A stretch of 47,111 bases of DNA, from positions 1 to 47,111 of the forward strand of contig JAQBNL010000080.1 of assembly GCA_028288585.1 (NCBI GenBank). Direction: 5' to 3'. The notes below the pieces were generated by a model. That model worked only from the letters and a program-made list of their open reading frames with translations. It was not told the DNA's origin and made no database searches. The stretch comes from Chitinophagaceae bacterium. GTDB taxonomy: Bacteria > Bacteroidota > Bacteroidia > Chitinophagales > Chitinophagaceae. Shown piece after piece: positions 8,849-16,096 of the stretch. Each line of letters opens with the position of its first letter. The first letter of the stretch is position 1. A program made the translations under genes and the position numbers.

Positions 8849-9874
8849 ATGAAAAGATTTCTGAAAAAAATATTAGGACCGTTTTTAACCAGGCTTGCAT
8901 CAAAAGCTTCTTCGCCAGAAAGAAAAAATGTATTCAGCTCCTTAAGCAGGCTGCTGCGTTACATTGAAAAAAATTCCGGCAAAAAGGGAATAGTACTTGA
9001 AGTTGATTTTGAAAATGATAAATTTATAATCTTCAGCGATCATCATAAAGGAAATAAAGACCAGGGAGACGATTTTGCCAACAACGAACCCAATTATTTA
9101 GCAGCGCTGGATTATTACCTGCTTAATAAATTCACTTATATAAACCTTGGCGATGCAGAAGAATTATGGAAATATGCACCAAAGGAAGTTATCTCTAAAA
9201 ATATGACGGCTTTAAAATCTGAAGCAAAATTTCAACAGGAAAATAAATATCACAAAACATTCGGCAACCACGATCTCACCTGGAAAAACAAACTGGATGT
9301 AGATATATGGTTTAAAAATATTTTCAGTTTGCCTTTGCCGGTGTGGGAAGGCATTCTCTTAAAAACTGTGATAGGCAAAAAGCCGCTTTCTATCTTCTTA
9401 ACCCACGGCCACCAGGGAGATAAAATGAGTGATAACAATGCTTTCAGCACATGGATGGTGGCGCATATCTGGCGGCCATTGCAGAGATACCTGCAACTAA
9501 ATGTGAATACACCTGCCAAAGATTATACACTCAGGGATAAGCATAATATTATGATGCATGAATGGAGCAGCCGCAGGGAAAATCTTCTTCTCATAACAGG
9601 GCATACCCATAAACCTGTTTTTGCATCAGGCCTATACTCTGACCATCCCAACAATACTATAAATGAAAGCAAAATTGCTGTTGCCAGCACCCTCAGTAAA
9701 GTAAAGCCATCTTATTTCAACAGTGGCTGCTGCTGCTATAACGACGGGAATATTACCGGCATTGAGATTGCCGGGGGGAAGATATCACTGGTGAAATGGT
9801 TTTTAGAAAATAATGTTTCGCACCGGACAGTATTGGAAGAAAAAAGTCTAAGTGAATTAATGGCTGACCTTTAA
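8849..9874 (+). CDS. Calcineurin-like metallophosphoesterase
   Basis: All family motifs are present in order: FSDHH (D64 and H66 as DxH), NLGDAEELW (GDxxE type), FGNHD (GNHD), LTHGHQGD and TGHTHKP (GHTH). These bind the two-metal centre that hydrolyses phosphoester or pyrophosphate bonds. Length is 341 residues with no signal peptide, although residues 1-15 are basic and hydrophobic and may sit at the membrane. It follows a flippase, so a role in lipid-linked sugar turnover or an LpxH-like activity is possible but is only inference. Confidence 0.88.
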   Translation: MKRFLKKILGPFLTRLASKASSPERKNVFSSLSRLLRYIEKNSGKKGIVLEVDFENDKFIIFSDHHKGNKDQGDDFANNEPNYLAALDYYLLNKFTYINLGDAEELWKYAPKEVISKNMTALKSEAKFQQENKYHKTFGNHDLTWKNKLDVDIWFKNIFSLPLPVWEGILLKTVIGKKPLSIFLTHGHQGDKMSDNNAFSTWMVAHIWRPLQRYLQLNVNTPAKDYTLRDKHNIMMHEWSSRRENLLLITGHTHKPVFASGLYSDHPNNTINESKIAVASTLSKVKPSYFNSGCCCYNDGNITGIEIAGGKISLVKWFLENNVSHRTVLEEKSLSELMADL

Positions 9875-9935
9875 ATATTTCAGATTTTTTTTGATTTTTT
9901 AAAATATTCTCTCCTGTCATCCGTCTAACCTATAA

Positions 9936-10505
9936 ATGAAGGAGGCTCTGAGCATACCAGCACTAATGAATGAGAAAAAAAATATCAGTCACATTGTAGC
10001 TGAATTCAGTAACCGCTTATTTGGTTTTATAAAAAACCGGGTTGCCACTACAGAAGATGCTGAAGATATCCTGCAGGATGTGTTTTACCAGCTTGCCGGT
10101 AACACCTCGCCTATTGAACAATTAAGTGCGTGGCTGTTTACTACAGCAAGAAATAAAATAACTGATAACTACAGGAAAAAGAAAACTGAGCTTTTGGATG
10201 ATATTTTTTCTTCTTCCGGTGAAGAGGATATTGAATGGGAAGAAATTTTATTTACTGCAAAGGGGGATGCAGAAACTGAATATTTAAGGAATATTTTCTG
10301 GACAACACTAAATGAAGCGCTGGATGAATTACCGGCTGAACAAAAAGAAGTATTTATAGCACATGAGCTGGATGATATCCCTTTTGAGAAAATATCAAAG
10401 CAAATGAATGTGCCTGTAGCCACTCTCATTTCAAGAAAACGTTATGCCGTATTACATCTTAGGGAAAGACTTGAAACTTTAAAAAACGAATTATTAAATT
10501 TTTAA
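9936..10505 (+). CDS. ECF-type RNA polymerase sigma factor
   Basis: This 189-residue sigma-70 family protein has region 2 around residues 20-85 (TTEDAEDILQDVFYQL, LSAWLFTTARNKITDNYRK) and region 4 around 125-180 (LDELPAEQKEVFIAHELDDIPFEKISKQMNVPVATLISRKRYAVLHLR). There is no region 3, as in ECF sigmas. ATGs at 9936 and 9966 are both possible; the second begins at MNEKKN, where homology would normally start. No anti-sigma factor with a zinc motif follows. A small membrane protein lies 9 bp downstream and may take that role, which is unproven. Confidence 0.9.
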   Translation: MKEALSIPALMNEKKNISHIVAEFSNRLFGFIKNRVATTEDAEDILQDVFYQLAGNTSPIEQLSAWLFTTARNKITDNYRKKKTELLDDIFSSSGEEDIEWEEILFTAKGDAETEYLRNIFWTTLNEALDELPAEQKEVFIAHELDDIPFEKISKQMNVPVATLISRKRYAVLHLRERLETLKNELLNF

Positions 10506-10514
10506 AAATATTTT

Positions 10515-10868
10515 ATGCACAACAACAAATACAGATGGAGTAAAGGATTTATATTCTTTATAATATTTCTTCCTGCCGTTTTTTTTATGGGCTTTGTAGT
10601 AATGTTTTTATGGAATCATATTTTGCCGGATGCAATTCATGCTAATGCCATTACTTATTGGCAGGGGTTAGGTCTTTTGTTCCTGAGTAAAATATTATTC
10701 GGAAGTTTTAATAAAAGACACTGGGGAAGTGAAAGAAGAATGCATGCAATGAAGGAAAGATTTGCAAACATGACTCCCGAGGAAAAGGAAAAGTTTAAAG
10801 CTGAATGGAAAGACCGCTGCAACCGGTGGAGAAGAAAAGATGATATACCAACATCGTTTGCTGAATAA
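10515..10868 (+). CDS. Small membrane protein downstream of ECF sigma
   Basis: A 117-residue protein with two hydrophobic segments, at about residues 11-33 and 47-62, then a soluble charged tail containing MTPEEKEKFKAEWKDRCNRW. I do not recognise a characterised family. The 9-bp spacing from the sigma gene implies one operon. A two-helix membrane protein next to an ECF sigma could tether or inhibit it, but nothing in the sequence proves this. The tail resembles the short helical repeats of Spy-like periplasmic proteins only loosely. Confidence 0.75.
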   Translation: MHNNKYRWSKGFIFFIIFLPAVFFMGFVVMFLWNHILPDAIHANAITYWQGLGLLFLSKILFGSFNKRHWGSERRMHAMKERFANMTPEEKEKFKAEWKDRCNRWRRKDDIPTSFAE

Positions 10869-10884
10869 TTATAAAACTACAATT

Positions 10885-11100
10885 ATGGAAGTGCTGGTTT
10901 TTAAAACGAACATCCGCTACAGGAAACATATAAATGCAATAGAGCCTCATATTGCCAGGCAGTCAGGCATAATTAAGTGGAATGTAGACCTGAAAGATTC
11001 CGATAAAATATTACGGATAGAAGCTATTGATCTTCATCCTGCAAAAATTGAAAGCCTGGTAAAAAGTGCAGGTTATACATGTGAAGAGCTGAGAGATTAA
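10885..11100 (+). CDS. HMA-like ferredoxin-fold protein lacking the CxxC metal site
   Basis: A 71-residue protein whose pattern (EVLVFKTNIRYRKHINAIEPHIARQSGIIKWNVDLKDSDKILRIEA...LVKSAGYTCEEL) fits the beta-alpha-beta-beta-alpha-beta fold of heavy-metal-associated domains. The CxxC that binds copper is absent: the loop reads KTNIRYRKHI. The single Cys is near the C-terminus. Similar cysteine-less proteins are found in Bacteroidota. The ATG at 10885 fits the first strand; an upstream ATG at 10840 lies within the preceding gene. It is probably in the sigma operon and overlaps the convergent lipoprotein stop by 4 nt. Confidence 0.75.
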   Translation: MEVLVFKTNIRYRKHINAIEPHIARQSGIIKWNVDLKDSDKILRIEAIDLHPAKIESLVKSAGYTCEELRD

Positions 11101-12236
11101 TTCACTTCAAATAAAAGGAATTGTGTTTTTTGTTCTTTAGCAAAATTATTGTCGCTTACAAAAATTAATGTATGATGCCCATTAGGCAGGTCAGGACCAA
11201 ATGTTACACCTTCAATATTATCAATATAAATTCCCAGGTCATCCATATTTATTAAAAGTTTTTTTGCTGCAGGATATTTAAAAGATTGCTCCCGCAGAGA
11301 TTTTAATTCTGAAATGTTGGATGCGTTGGAGAGATCGGTAATATATACTCGAATTGTACAGGCTTGTATACCGGTGGAGAATGAACGCTCAATTATGAGC
11401 AACTTATTTTTACCAATGGAAAGTATATCAGGAATGCCATTGATCATAAATTCATTTGCAGGTTTTGGAGCATGGGCAACAGGTTCTAAAAGATAGGCAT
11501 ATTGCTTTTCAGGTAAACGGGTAGCTGCATCATACTTTATAATTCTCGTATATGCTGCAGACTGCTGTAAACCGGCACGGGGGCCATCTTCATACAAAGG
11601 CTCTTCAACGCTTATGTACATTGTTTTAAAATTATCAGCATAAGCCAGTCCTTCAAATACACTGTTTTGCCTTAATCCCTTTTCTGTTGCATACATCCTT
11701 GTTTGAAGCGGTAATGGAAAAGTGTCAATATATTTTCCTTCTTTATTTATGATAGTGATGGCAGGTTGCTCAAGTATCGTTTCATTTTTAACTATCCGTT
11801 CTCCTTCACTTGTCCATACAAGTTTATCCGTAACAGGATTATATCTCATTGCTTCAGGATCAGGCGAGTGAGCAGGGTCTTTTTTCCTGTCAGGATAAGG
11901 AGTTCCATCTGGCTGTAATAAGGTAGTAACATTTACAAATTCAACATTGCTGATACCATTTTCTGTAAAACTTATTTTTGCTGTATAAAATCTTGCAGGA
12001 TTAATTTGTGAGCGATCATCACAGATAAGATAGTAAAGCCTGCTTTTAGGATCATAGTCAATTCCTGAAAGCCCGCCAATAGAAGTTCCTTTAAAAGATT
12101 GATTGTATGGAACAATATATTCACCAAGATATTTTAAAGAATTTATGGCAACCGGTTTTGTAATTCCATAATGTGTAACAGAACAGGAATTAAACAGTAT
12201 AACGATGATAAAAGCGGCAAAAAATGTTTTTCTCAT
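11097..12236 (-). CDS. Phytase/esterase-like lipoprotein (phytase-like beta-propeller domain)
   Basis: The 379-residue product begins with a lipoprotein signal, IVILFNSC with Cys18. The body carries GGLSGIDYDPKSRLYYLICDDRS, DPEAMRYNP, FEGLAYADNFKTMYISVEEPL and DNIEGVTFGPDLPNGHHTLIFVSDNNF. These are the repeated acidic beta-propeller motifs of the esterase-like phytase family, which bind calcium. It is probably anchored in an outer membrane or faces the periplasm. The natural substrate, phosphate ester or other, is not determined. It is a single gene convergent with the HMA-like gene. Confidence 0.85.
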   Translation of the reverse strand: MRKTFFAAFIIVILFNSCSVTHYGITKPVAINSLKYLGEYIVPYNQSFKGTSIGGLSGIDYDPKSRLYYLICDDRSQINPARFYTAKISFTENGISNVEFVNVTTLLQPDGTPYPDRKKDPAHSPDPEAMRYNPVTDKLVWTSEGERIVKNETILEQPAITIINKEGKYIDTFPLPLQTRMYATEKGLRQNSVFEGLAYADNFKTMYISVEEPLYEDGPRAGLQQSAAYTRIIKYDAATRLPEKQYAYLLEPVAHAPKPANEFMINGIPDILSIGKNKLLIIERSFSTGIQACTIRVYITDLSNASNISELKSLREQSFKYPAAKKLLINMDDLGIYIDNIEGVTFGPDLPNGHHTLIFVSDNNFAKEQKTQFLLFEVN

Positions 12237-12313
12237 AAGAAAAATTAAGGTGCGAATTTAAGTGAATCTGCTTATCAAATGTGTTTGAAATAGGTTAGAT
12301 GCAAGGCTTATTT

Positions 12314-12321
12314 TATCTTTG
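12314..12321 (+). promoter_or_regulatory. Putative -7 box (TATCTTTG) for the RluB-like gene
   Basis: The site matches TAnnTTTG and lies 39 bp before the start codon. A TTTG sits at 12284-12287, but the 26-bp spacer is longer than the usual 17-23, so the -33 assignment is doubtful. Confidence 0.35.
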
Positions 12322-12360
12322 CCATTCATCCCTGTTGAAAAACAGTAAATACTTTCATGT

Positions 12361-13491
12361 ATGAGTCAGCAACCTTTCAAAAAGTTTGTAGTTAAAAAAA
12401 ATAATGCTGCGATAAAAGAAAAATTTAAGCAGGAAAAAAAAGTAGCCAAAAAAACCCGGGCAGAAGCTATTAATAAAAGATTTGAAGAAAAAAGAGCTTT
12501 AAGAAACCAGGGCTATGCTCCTAACGCACAGGTTCCGGTACAGCGTGAGCCTGATAAAAGACAGAAATATCCGCAGGGAAATAAGAAATTAGAAACTAGA
12601 AATAAGAAAGGTGAAAGTACTGCTCAACCAACTACCAACTACAAACCACAAACCACAAACTTTAAAGCGCCTCAAACCGGGAATGCAAAAGATGTTTCTT
12701 TTGCTGAAATGCCTTTAAATAAATTTATTGCGCATTGCGGAGTTGGCTCACGAAGAGATGCAGTGCCTTTAATAAAAGAAGGGAAGATAACAGTGAATGG
12801 CAATGTTGTTACAGAGCCGGGATTTAAAGTAACAGATAAAGATGTAATAATGTTCAATGGCAAAAAGTTGTTTGTCACAAAAAACATGGTATACATTCTT
12901 TTAAATAAGCCGAAAGATTACATAACCACAACCGACGATCCGCAGGGAAGAAAAACAGTGCTGCAATTAATTAAACACGCTACTACAGAGAGAATATACC
13001 CAATAGGCAGGCTGGATAGAAATACATCCGGGGTTTTATTATTCACCAATGATGGTGAGCTTACGCAAAGGCTTACTCACCCCAGCTATAATGTAAAAAA
13101 AGTGTATGAAGTAAAACTGGATAAACCAGTTACCAAAGCGCATTTTGATAAGATAGTAAATGGCATAAAGCTGGAAGATGGCGAGATACATGCAGATGCT
13201 TTAGCCTATGCAGATTCTAACGATAAAGCAATAATAGGAATTGAAATTCATAGTGGCCGCAACCGTATTGTACGCAGAATTTTTGAGCATTTTGGTTACG
13301 ATGTAAAAGCGCTTGATCGGGTTATGTATGCAAGTCTTACTAAAAAAAATGTGGAAAGAGGAAAGTGGCGTTATTTAAGTGAGAAGGAAATCCGCTTGCT
13401 TAAATACAGCGCTCCATCCCGGCTTAATCCCAATGAAAAAGGGAAAGAAAAAACTTTCCAAAAAGAAAATATTGACCTTTTAGGTGAGTAG
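12361..13491 (+). CDS. RluB/RsuA-family rRNA pseudouridine synthase with repeat-derived N-terminal extension
   Basis: The enzyme converts a specific uridine in rRNA to pseudouridine. An S4 RNA-binding domain starts near residue 119 (LNKFIAHCGVGSRRDAVPLIKEG), followed by the catalytic domain with GRLDRNTSGVLLFTNDG, catalytic Asp219, and SGRNRIVRRIFEHFGYDVKALDRV. The first 115 residues are a basic, disordered extension. Residues 74-100 are encoded by two low-complexity repeats (NKKLETRNKK and TTNYKPQTTN). Start ATG 12361. The next pseudouridine synthase begins 16 bp downstream, so the two are probably co-transcribed. Confidence 0.93.
   Translation: MSQQPFKKFVVKKNNAAIKEKFKQEKKVAKKTRAEAINKRFEEKRALRNQGYAPNAQVPVQREPDKRQKYPQGNKKLETRNKKGESTAQPTTNYKPQTTNFKAPQTGNAKDVSFAEMPLNKFIAHCGVGSRRDAVPLIKEGKITVNGNVVTEPGFKVTDKDVIMFNGKKLFVTKNMVYILLNKPKDYITTTDDPQGRKTVLQLIKHATTERIYPIGRLDRNTSGVLLFTNDGELTQRLTHPSYNVKKVYEVKLDKPVTKAHFDKIVNGIKLEDGEIHADALAYADSNDKAIIGIEIHSGRNRIVRRIFEHFGYDVKALDRVMYASLTKKNVERGKWRYLSEKEIRLLKYSAPSRLNPNEKGKEKTFQKENIDLLGE
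12581..12660. repeat. Low-complexity repeats inside the RluB-like coding region
   Basis: Two adjacent blocks are visible: degenerate AATAAGAAATTAGAAACT units at 12581-12609 and ACCAACTACAAACCACAAAC units at 12625-12660. Both stay in frame, and they encode the ETRNKK and TTNYKPQ runs. The first block resembles the reversed intergenic repeat at 272-309. The units look like dispersed intergenic repeats that have entered a gene at a tolerant, disordered spot. Confidence 0.65.
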
Positions 13492-13507
13492 AAATAATAC
13501 ATATTTA

Positions 13508-14275
13508 ATGGAAAACTTTTTTGAAAAAAATATTACTGAAACTTCCTTCCGCAGAACTACGGGAAAATTAGAAATAGTTTTTGAAAATGAAAATTTTGTT
13601 GCTGTAAACAAACCTCCAGGCTTATTAACCATACCCGACAGGCATGATGAAACAATCAATTCATTGTATAAAACATTGCAGCAACAGTATGAAAAGATAT
13701 TTATTGTTCACCGCCTTGATAAGGAGACAAGCGGAATAATTTTATTTGCTAAAGATGAGGTAACACATAAATTTCTTTCGCAATTATTTGAACAAAGAAA
13801 TGTAGAGAAATATTACCAGGGAATAATACAGGGCACACTTCAAAATAAAAAAGGAACAATCGAAGAACCCATTATGGAACACCCGTCAGGCAAAGGAATG
13901 ATGGTGCATGCTAAAGGTAAACCATCAGTAACGGAATATGAAGTGCTGGAAGAATATGGGGTTTATTCTTTGGTTCAATTCCGCATACAAACAGGCAGAA
14001 CACACCAGATACGTGTTCACATGAAACACCTCGGCCATCCAATTGCATGTGATGAATTATATGGAGATGCAAAACCAATTTTACTTTCTTCTTTTAAAAA
14101 GAAATTTAAACTCAGTAAGCATGATGAGGAAGAAAGACCTCTATTAAGCAGGCTGGCATTACATTCTTATGAATTAAAATTTAAAGACCAGGATAATAAA
14201 GCGTTTGATTTAAAAGCGGAATTACCAAAAGATATGAGGGCGTTATTACAACAATTAAAAAAGAACAGGAGCTAA
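13508..14275 (+). CDS. RluA/RluD-family pseudouridine synthase
   Basis: A second pseudouridine synthase, of 255 residues, without an S4 domain. Motifs are FVAVNKPPGLLTIP near the N-terminus, HRLDKETSGIILFAKD with catalytic Asp71, and IQTGRTHQIRVHMKHLGHPIACDELYG. This is the RluA class, which modifies rRNA or tRNA; which uridine cannot be told. I chose the ATG at 13508; a GTG at 13484 would overlap the upstream gene and adds residues without family similarity. Its stop overlaps the next start by 1 nt. Confidence 0.92.
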   Translation: MENFFEKNITETSFRRTTGKLEIVFENENFVAVNKPPGLLTIPDRHDETINSLYKTLQQQYEKIFIVHRLDKETSGIILFAKDEVTHKFLSQLFEQRNVEKYYQGIIQGTLQNKKGTIEEPIMEHPSGKGMMVHAKGKPSVTEYEVLEEYGVYSLVQFRIQTGRTHQIRVHMKHLGHPIACDELYGDAKPILLSSFKKKFKLSKHDEEERPLLSRLALHSYELKFKDQDNKAFDLKAELPKDMRALLQQLKKNRS

Positions 14276-14826
14276 TGAAAAAACAAATCTGCATACTGCT
14301 GTTACTTCTTATATCAACATCAGCTTTTACGCAGACAGTATTCCCCGGCTTATCTGAAGCTCAAAAACAAAAATTATTAAACACTAAAATTCCTGTTCCA
14401 TTGCCCACATGGGTACCTAAAGGGTTTGTTGTGACAAACATTATAGCAAAAACAGGTAAATCTTTTAAAATAGAAAATAAAGTTCTCACCATTACTTATG
14501 ATAAGAAATTAGACAATGGATCCTTGCAATTTACTGTGGAAGCAGGCTTTGAAGGAATTGGAGACATGCCTTACAACAACTCTGAAATAATAAAAAGTAA
14601 AGTTGGTAATATCTATCTCTATTATGAGCCAATTGAAGAAGACATTGATGGCAGGAAATTAATACATCCGGGATTTATCCAAACAGAATGGTTCGACATA
14701 AAAAACCTAGCTTTTAATGTATCATTCAGTTATCAAAATGATAATAAAAGGATAAACAGGACAAATCCTAAAATAAGCAAAGGTGATGCAAAGAAAATTT
14801 TGCAATCAATGCAGGTACTTAAATAA
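14275..14826 (+). CDS. Exported protein of unknown function
   Basis: A 183-residue protein with a clear signal peptide (MKKQICILLLLLISTSAFTQ). The mature part contains LPTWVPKGFVV followed by alternating beta-strand-like segments, and ends in the helix SKGDAKKILQSMQ. The VPKGF pattern and overall length recall DUF4367-type domains of secreted or anti-sigma-linked proteins, but I cannot assign a family firmly. The ATG overlaps the stop of the RluA-like gene, so translation is coupled; that pairing says little about function. Confidence 0.75.
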   Translation: MKKQICILLLLLISTSAFTQTVFPGLSEAQKQKLLNTKIPVPLPTWVPKGFVVTNIIAKTGKSFKIENKVLTITYDKKLDNGSLQFTVEAGFEGIGDMPYNNSEIIKSKVGNIYLYYEPIEEDIDGRKLIHPGFIQTEWFDIKNLAFNVSFSYQNDNKRINRTNPKISKGDAKKILQSMQVLK

Positions 14827-14866
14827 TATTTGTCACTCTCAATAAAACTTAATCTTCTTATTCAAT

Positions 14867-14905
14867 CCTCTCCATTTCTTCCCCTTCGGGAGAGATAGAG
14901 GCGCC
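14867..14905. repeat. CCCTTCGGG-type dispersed hairpin, copy 1
   Basis: The stretch contains CTCTCC and GGGAGAG as arms with CCCTTCGGG near the centre, followed by GATAGAGGCGCC. It fills the gap between the exported protein and the convergent peroxiredoxin gene. Related G/C-rich palindromes followed by a GGGG-type tail occur at 31981-32008, 33615-33645 and 41156-41225. It could also end transcripts from either side, but the U-tract is poor. Confidence 0.55.
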
Positions 14906-14909
14906 GTTT

Positions 14910-15545
14910 TTATTTATTCGGCTGAGGCGTATACCTCAAATACGGCTTCACAATATTTAATCCTTTAGGGAATTTTTTCTGGGCATCTTCAGTACTTACC
15001 GCAGGCACTACAATTACATCTTCACCTTCTTTCCAGTCCGCAGGCGTAGCTACACTGTATTTTGCAGTAAGCTGTAACGAATCTATCACCCGTAAAACCT
15101 CATGAAAATTTCGTCCTGTTGATGCAGGATAAGTGATCATTAACTTTACTTTTTTATCAGGACCAATTACAAATAAAGAACGAACAGTAAAAGTTTCTGA
15201 TGCGTTTGGATGGATCATTCCATACAGGTTAGAAACAGTCCTGTCCTCATCAGCTATTATCGGGAAATCAACTGTACAATTCTGTGTTTCATTAATATCG
15301 TTTCTCCAGCCCATGTGTTTCTCCAGCGGATCAACACTTACTGCCAGCACTTTTACATTTCTCTTTGCAAACTCTTCTTTTAGCAATGCCGTTCTTCCTA
15401 ATTCCGTTGTGCAAACGGGAGTATAATCTGCAGGATGCGAAAACAAAACGCCCCAGCTATCTCCAAGGAATTCATAAAAGTTTATTTCACCCTCAGTTGT
15501 TTTTGCTGTAAAGTCGGGAGCAACATCCCCTAAACGTAAACTCAT
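14910..15545 (-). CDS. 1-Cys peroxiredoxin (Prx6 type)
   Basis: A thiol peroxidase that reduces hydrogen peroxide and organic peroxides. The peroxidatic Cys45 lies in HPADYTPVCTTELG, and the Prx6 hallmarks RNVKVLAVSVDPLEKHMGW and FPIIADEDRTVSNLYGM follow. The C-terminal 1-cysPrx domain runs from about residue 155 (DSLQLTAKYSVATPADWKEGEDVIV). Length, 211 residues, is standard. The gene is divergent from an Rrf2 regulator, with a palindrome in the shared upstream region, so regulation by that protein is likely. It is probably cytoplasmic, as no signal peptide is visible. Confidence 0.95.
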   Translation of the reverse strand: MSLRLGDVAPDFTAKTTEGEINFYEFLGDSWGVLFSHPADYTPVCTTELGRTALLKEEFAKRNVKVLAVSVDPLEKHMGWRNDINETQNCTVDFPIIADEDRTVSNLYGMIHPNASETFTVRSLFVIGPDKKVKLMITYPASTGRNFHEVLRVIDSLQLTAKYSVATPADWKEGEDVIVVPAVSTEDAQKKFPKGLNIVKPYLRYTPQPNK

Positions 15546-15580
15546 AAAATAATAATTTAAAATTTATGCTAAGATATTAA

Positions 15581-15603
15581 TATCCTACCAAATTAGTAGA
15601 ATA
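15581..15603. promoter_or_regulatory. Palindrome between peroxiredoxin and Rrf2 genes, putative operator
   Basis: TATCCTAC at 15581-15588 and GTAGAATA at 15596-15603 flank a CAAATTA centre. The outer arms match 7 of 8 and much of the centre is also symmetric. A 23-bp dyad of this kind, rich in A/T with CTAC/GTAG half-sites, is typical of Rrf2-family sites. It sits just upstream of the -7 box of the Rrf2 gene and 36 bp from the peroxiredoxin start, so it could control both. Confidence 0.6.
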
Positions 15604-15609
15604 ATGTTT

Positions 15610-15617
15610 TAAATTTG
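15610..15617 (+). promoter_or_regulatory. Putative -7 box (TAAATTTG) for the Rrf2 gene
   Basis: This is an exact TAnnTTTG match, 53 bp before the start codon. The expected -33 position falls inside the palindrome at 15581-15603, an arrangement that would let a bound repressor block polymerase. Confidence 0.45.
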
Positions 15618-15670
15618 TCAAAACAGAAAAAGTTTTATCTTATCCTCTCATTTCACAGTAGTCAATAACG

Positions 15671-16096
15671 ATGCTTTCTAAAAAAACGCAATATGCATTC
15701 AGGGCGCTAACTGACCTTGCAGAAAATTATGGCAAAGGGCCGATCCATATCTGTGATATTGCCAGCAGGAAAAATATACCATTGAAATTTTTAGAGAATA
15801 TTCTGAATGAACTTAAAAAGTCAGACTTTTTAGAAAGCAAAAAGGGTAAAGGAGGCGGTTATGTTTTAAAACATTCTCCTAAAAAAATAAATCTTGCAGC
15901 CGTTATAAGGATAATCAACGGCCCCATTGCTTTACTGCCCTGTGTGAGCCTGAACTTTTACAGGAGATGCGAAGATTGCAATGAAGAGAACTGCGGATTA
16001 CGAAGAGTTATGGCGATGACGAGAGATGCAACATTAAAGATCCTGGAAAAGAAAACACTCCAGGATATTCTTAGTGGAGAGCGTTTGATTATTTAA
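15671..16096 (+). CDS. Rrf2-family transcriptional regulator with cysteine cluster
   Basis: A 141-residue winged-helix regulator. The DNA-binding part covers residues 1-80: KKTQYAFRALTDLA, then the recognition helix region around IPLKFLENILNELKKSDFLES and the wing KGKGGGY. Cysteines at 91, 100, 103 and 108 (LLPCVSLNFYRRCEDCNEENC) could hold a metal or iron-sulfur cluster, as in IscR or NsrR, though the spacing differs from IscR. It lies divergent from a peroxiredoxin and probably regulates itself and that gene. The 3' end overlaps the convergent dinB stop by 8 nt. Confidence 0.92.
   Translation: MLSKKTQYAFRALTDLAENYGKGPIHICDIASRKNIPLKFLENILNELKKSDFLESKKGKGGGYVLKHSPKKINLAAVIRIINGPIALLPCVSLNFYRRCEDCNEENCGLRRVMAMTRDATLKILEKKTLQDILSGERLII

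Noticed and set aside
8746-8967. 73-residue frame spanning the flippase end and metallophosphoesterase start
   Set aside because: It overlaps both real genes in another frame and shows no domain.
10885-11100. Copper chaperone
   Set aside because: The fold fits HMA but the CxxC metal site is missing, so a metal-carrying role is not supported.
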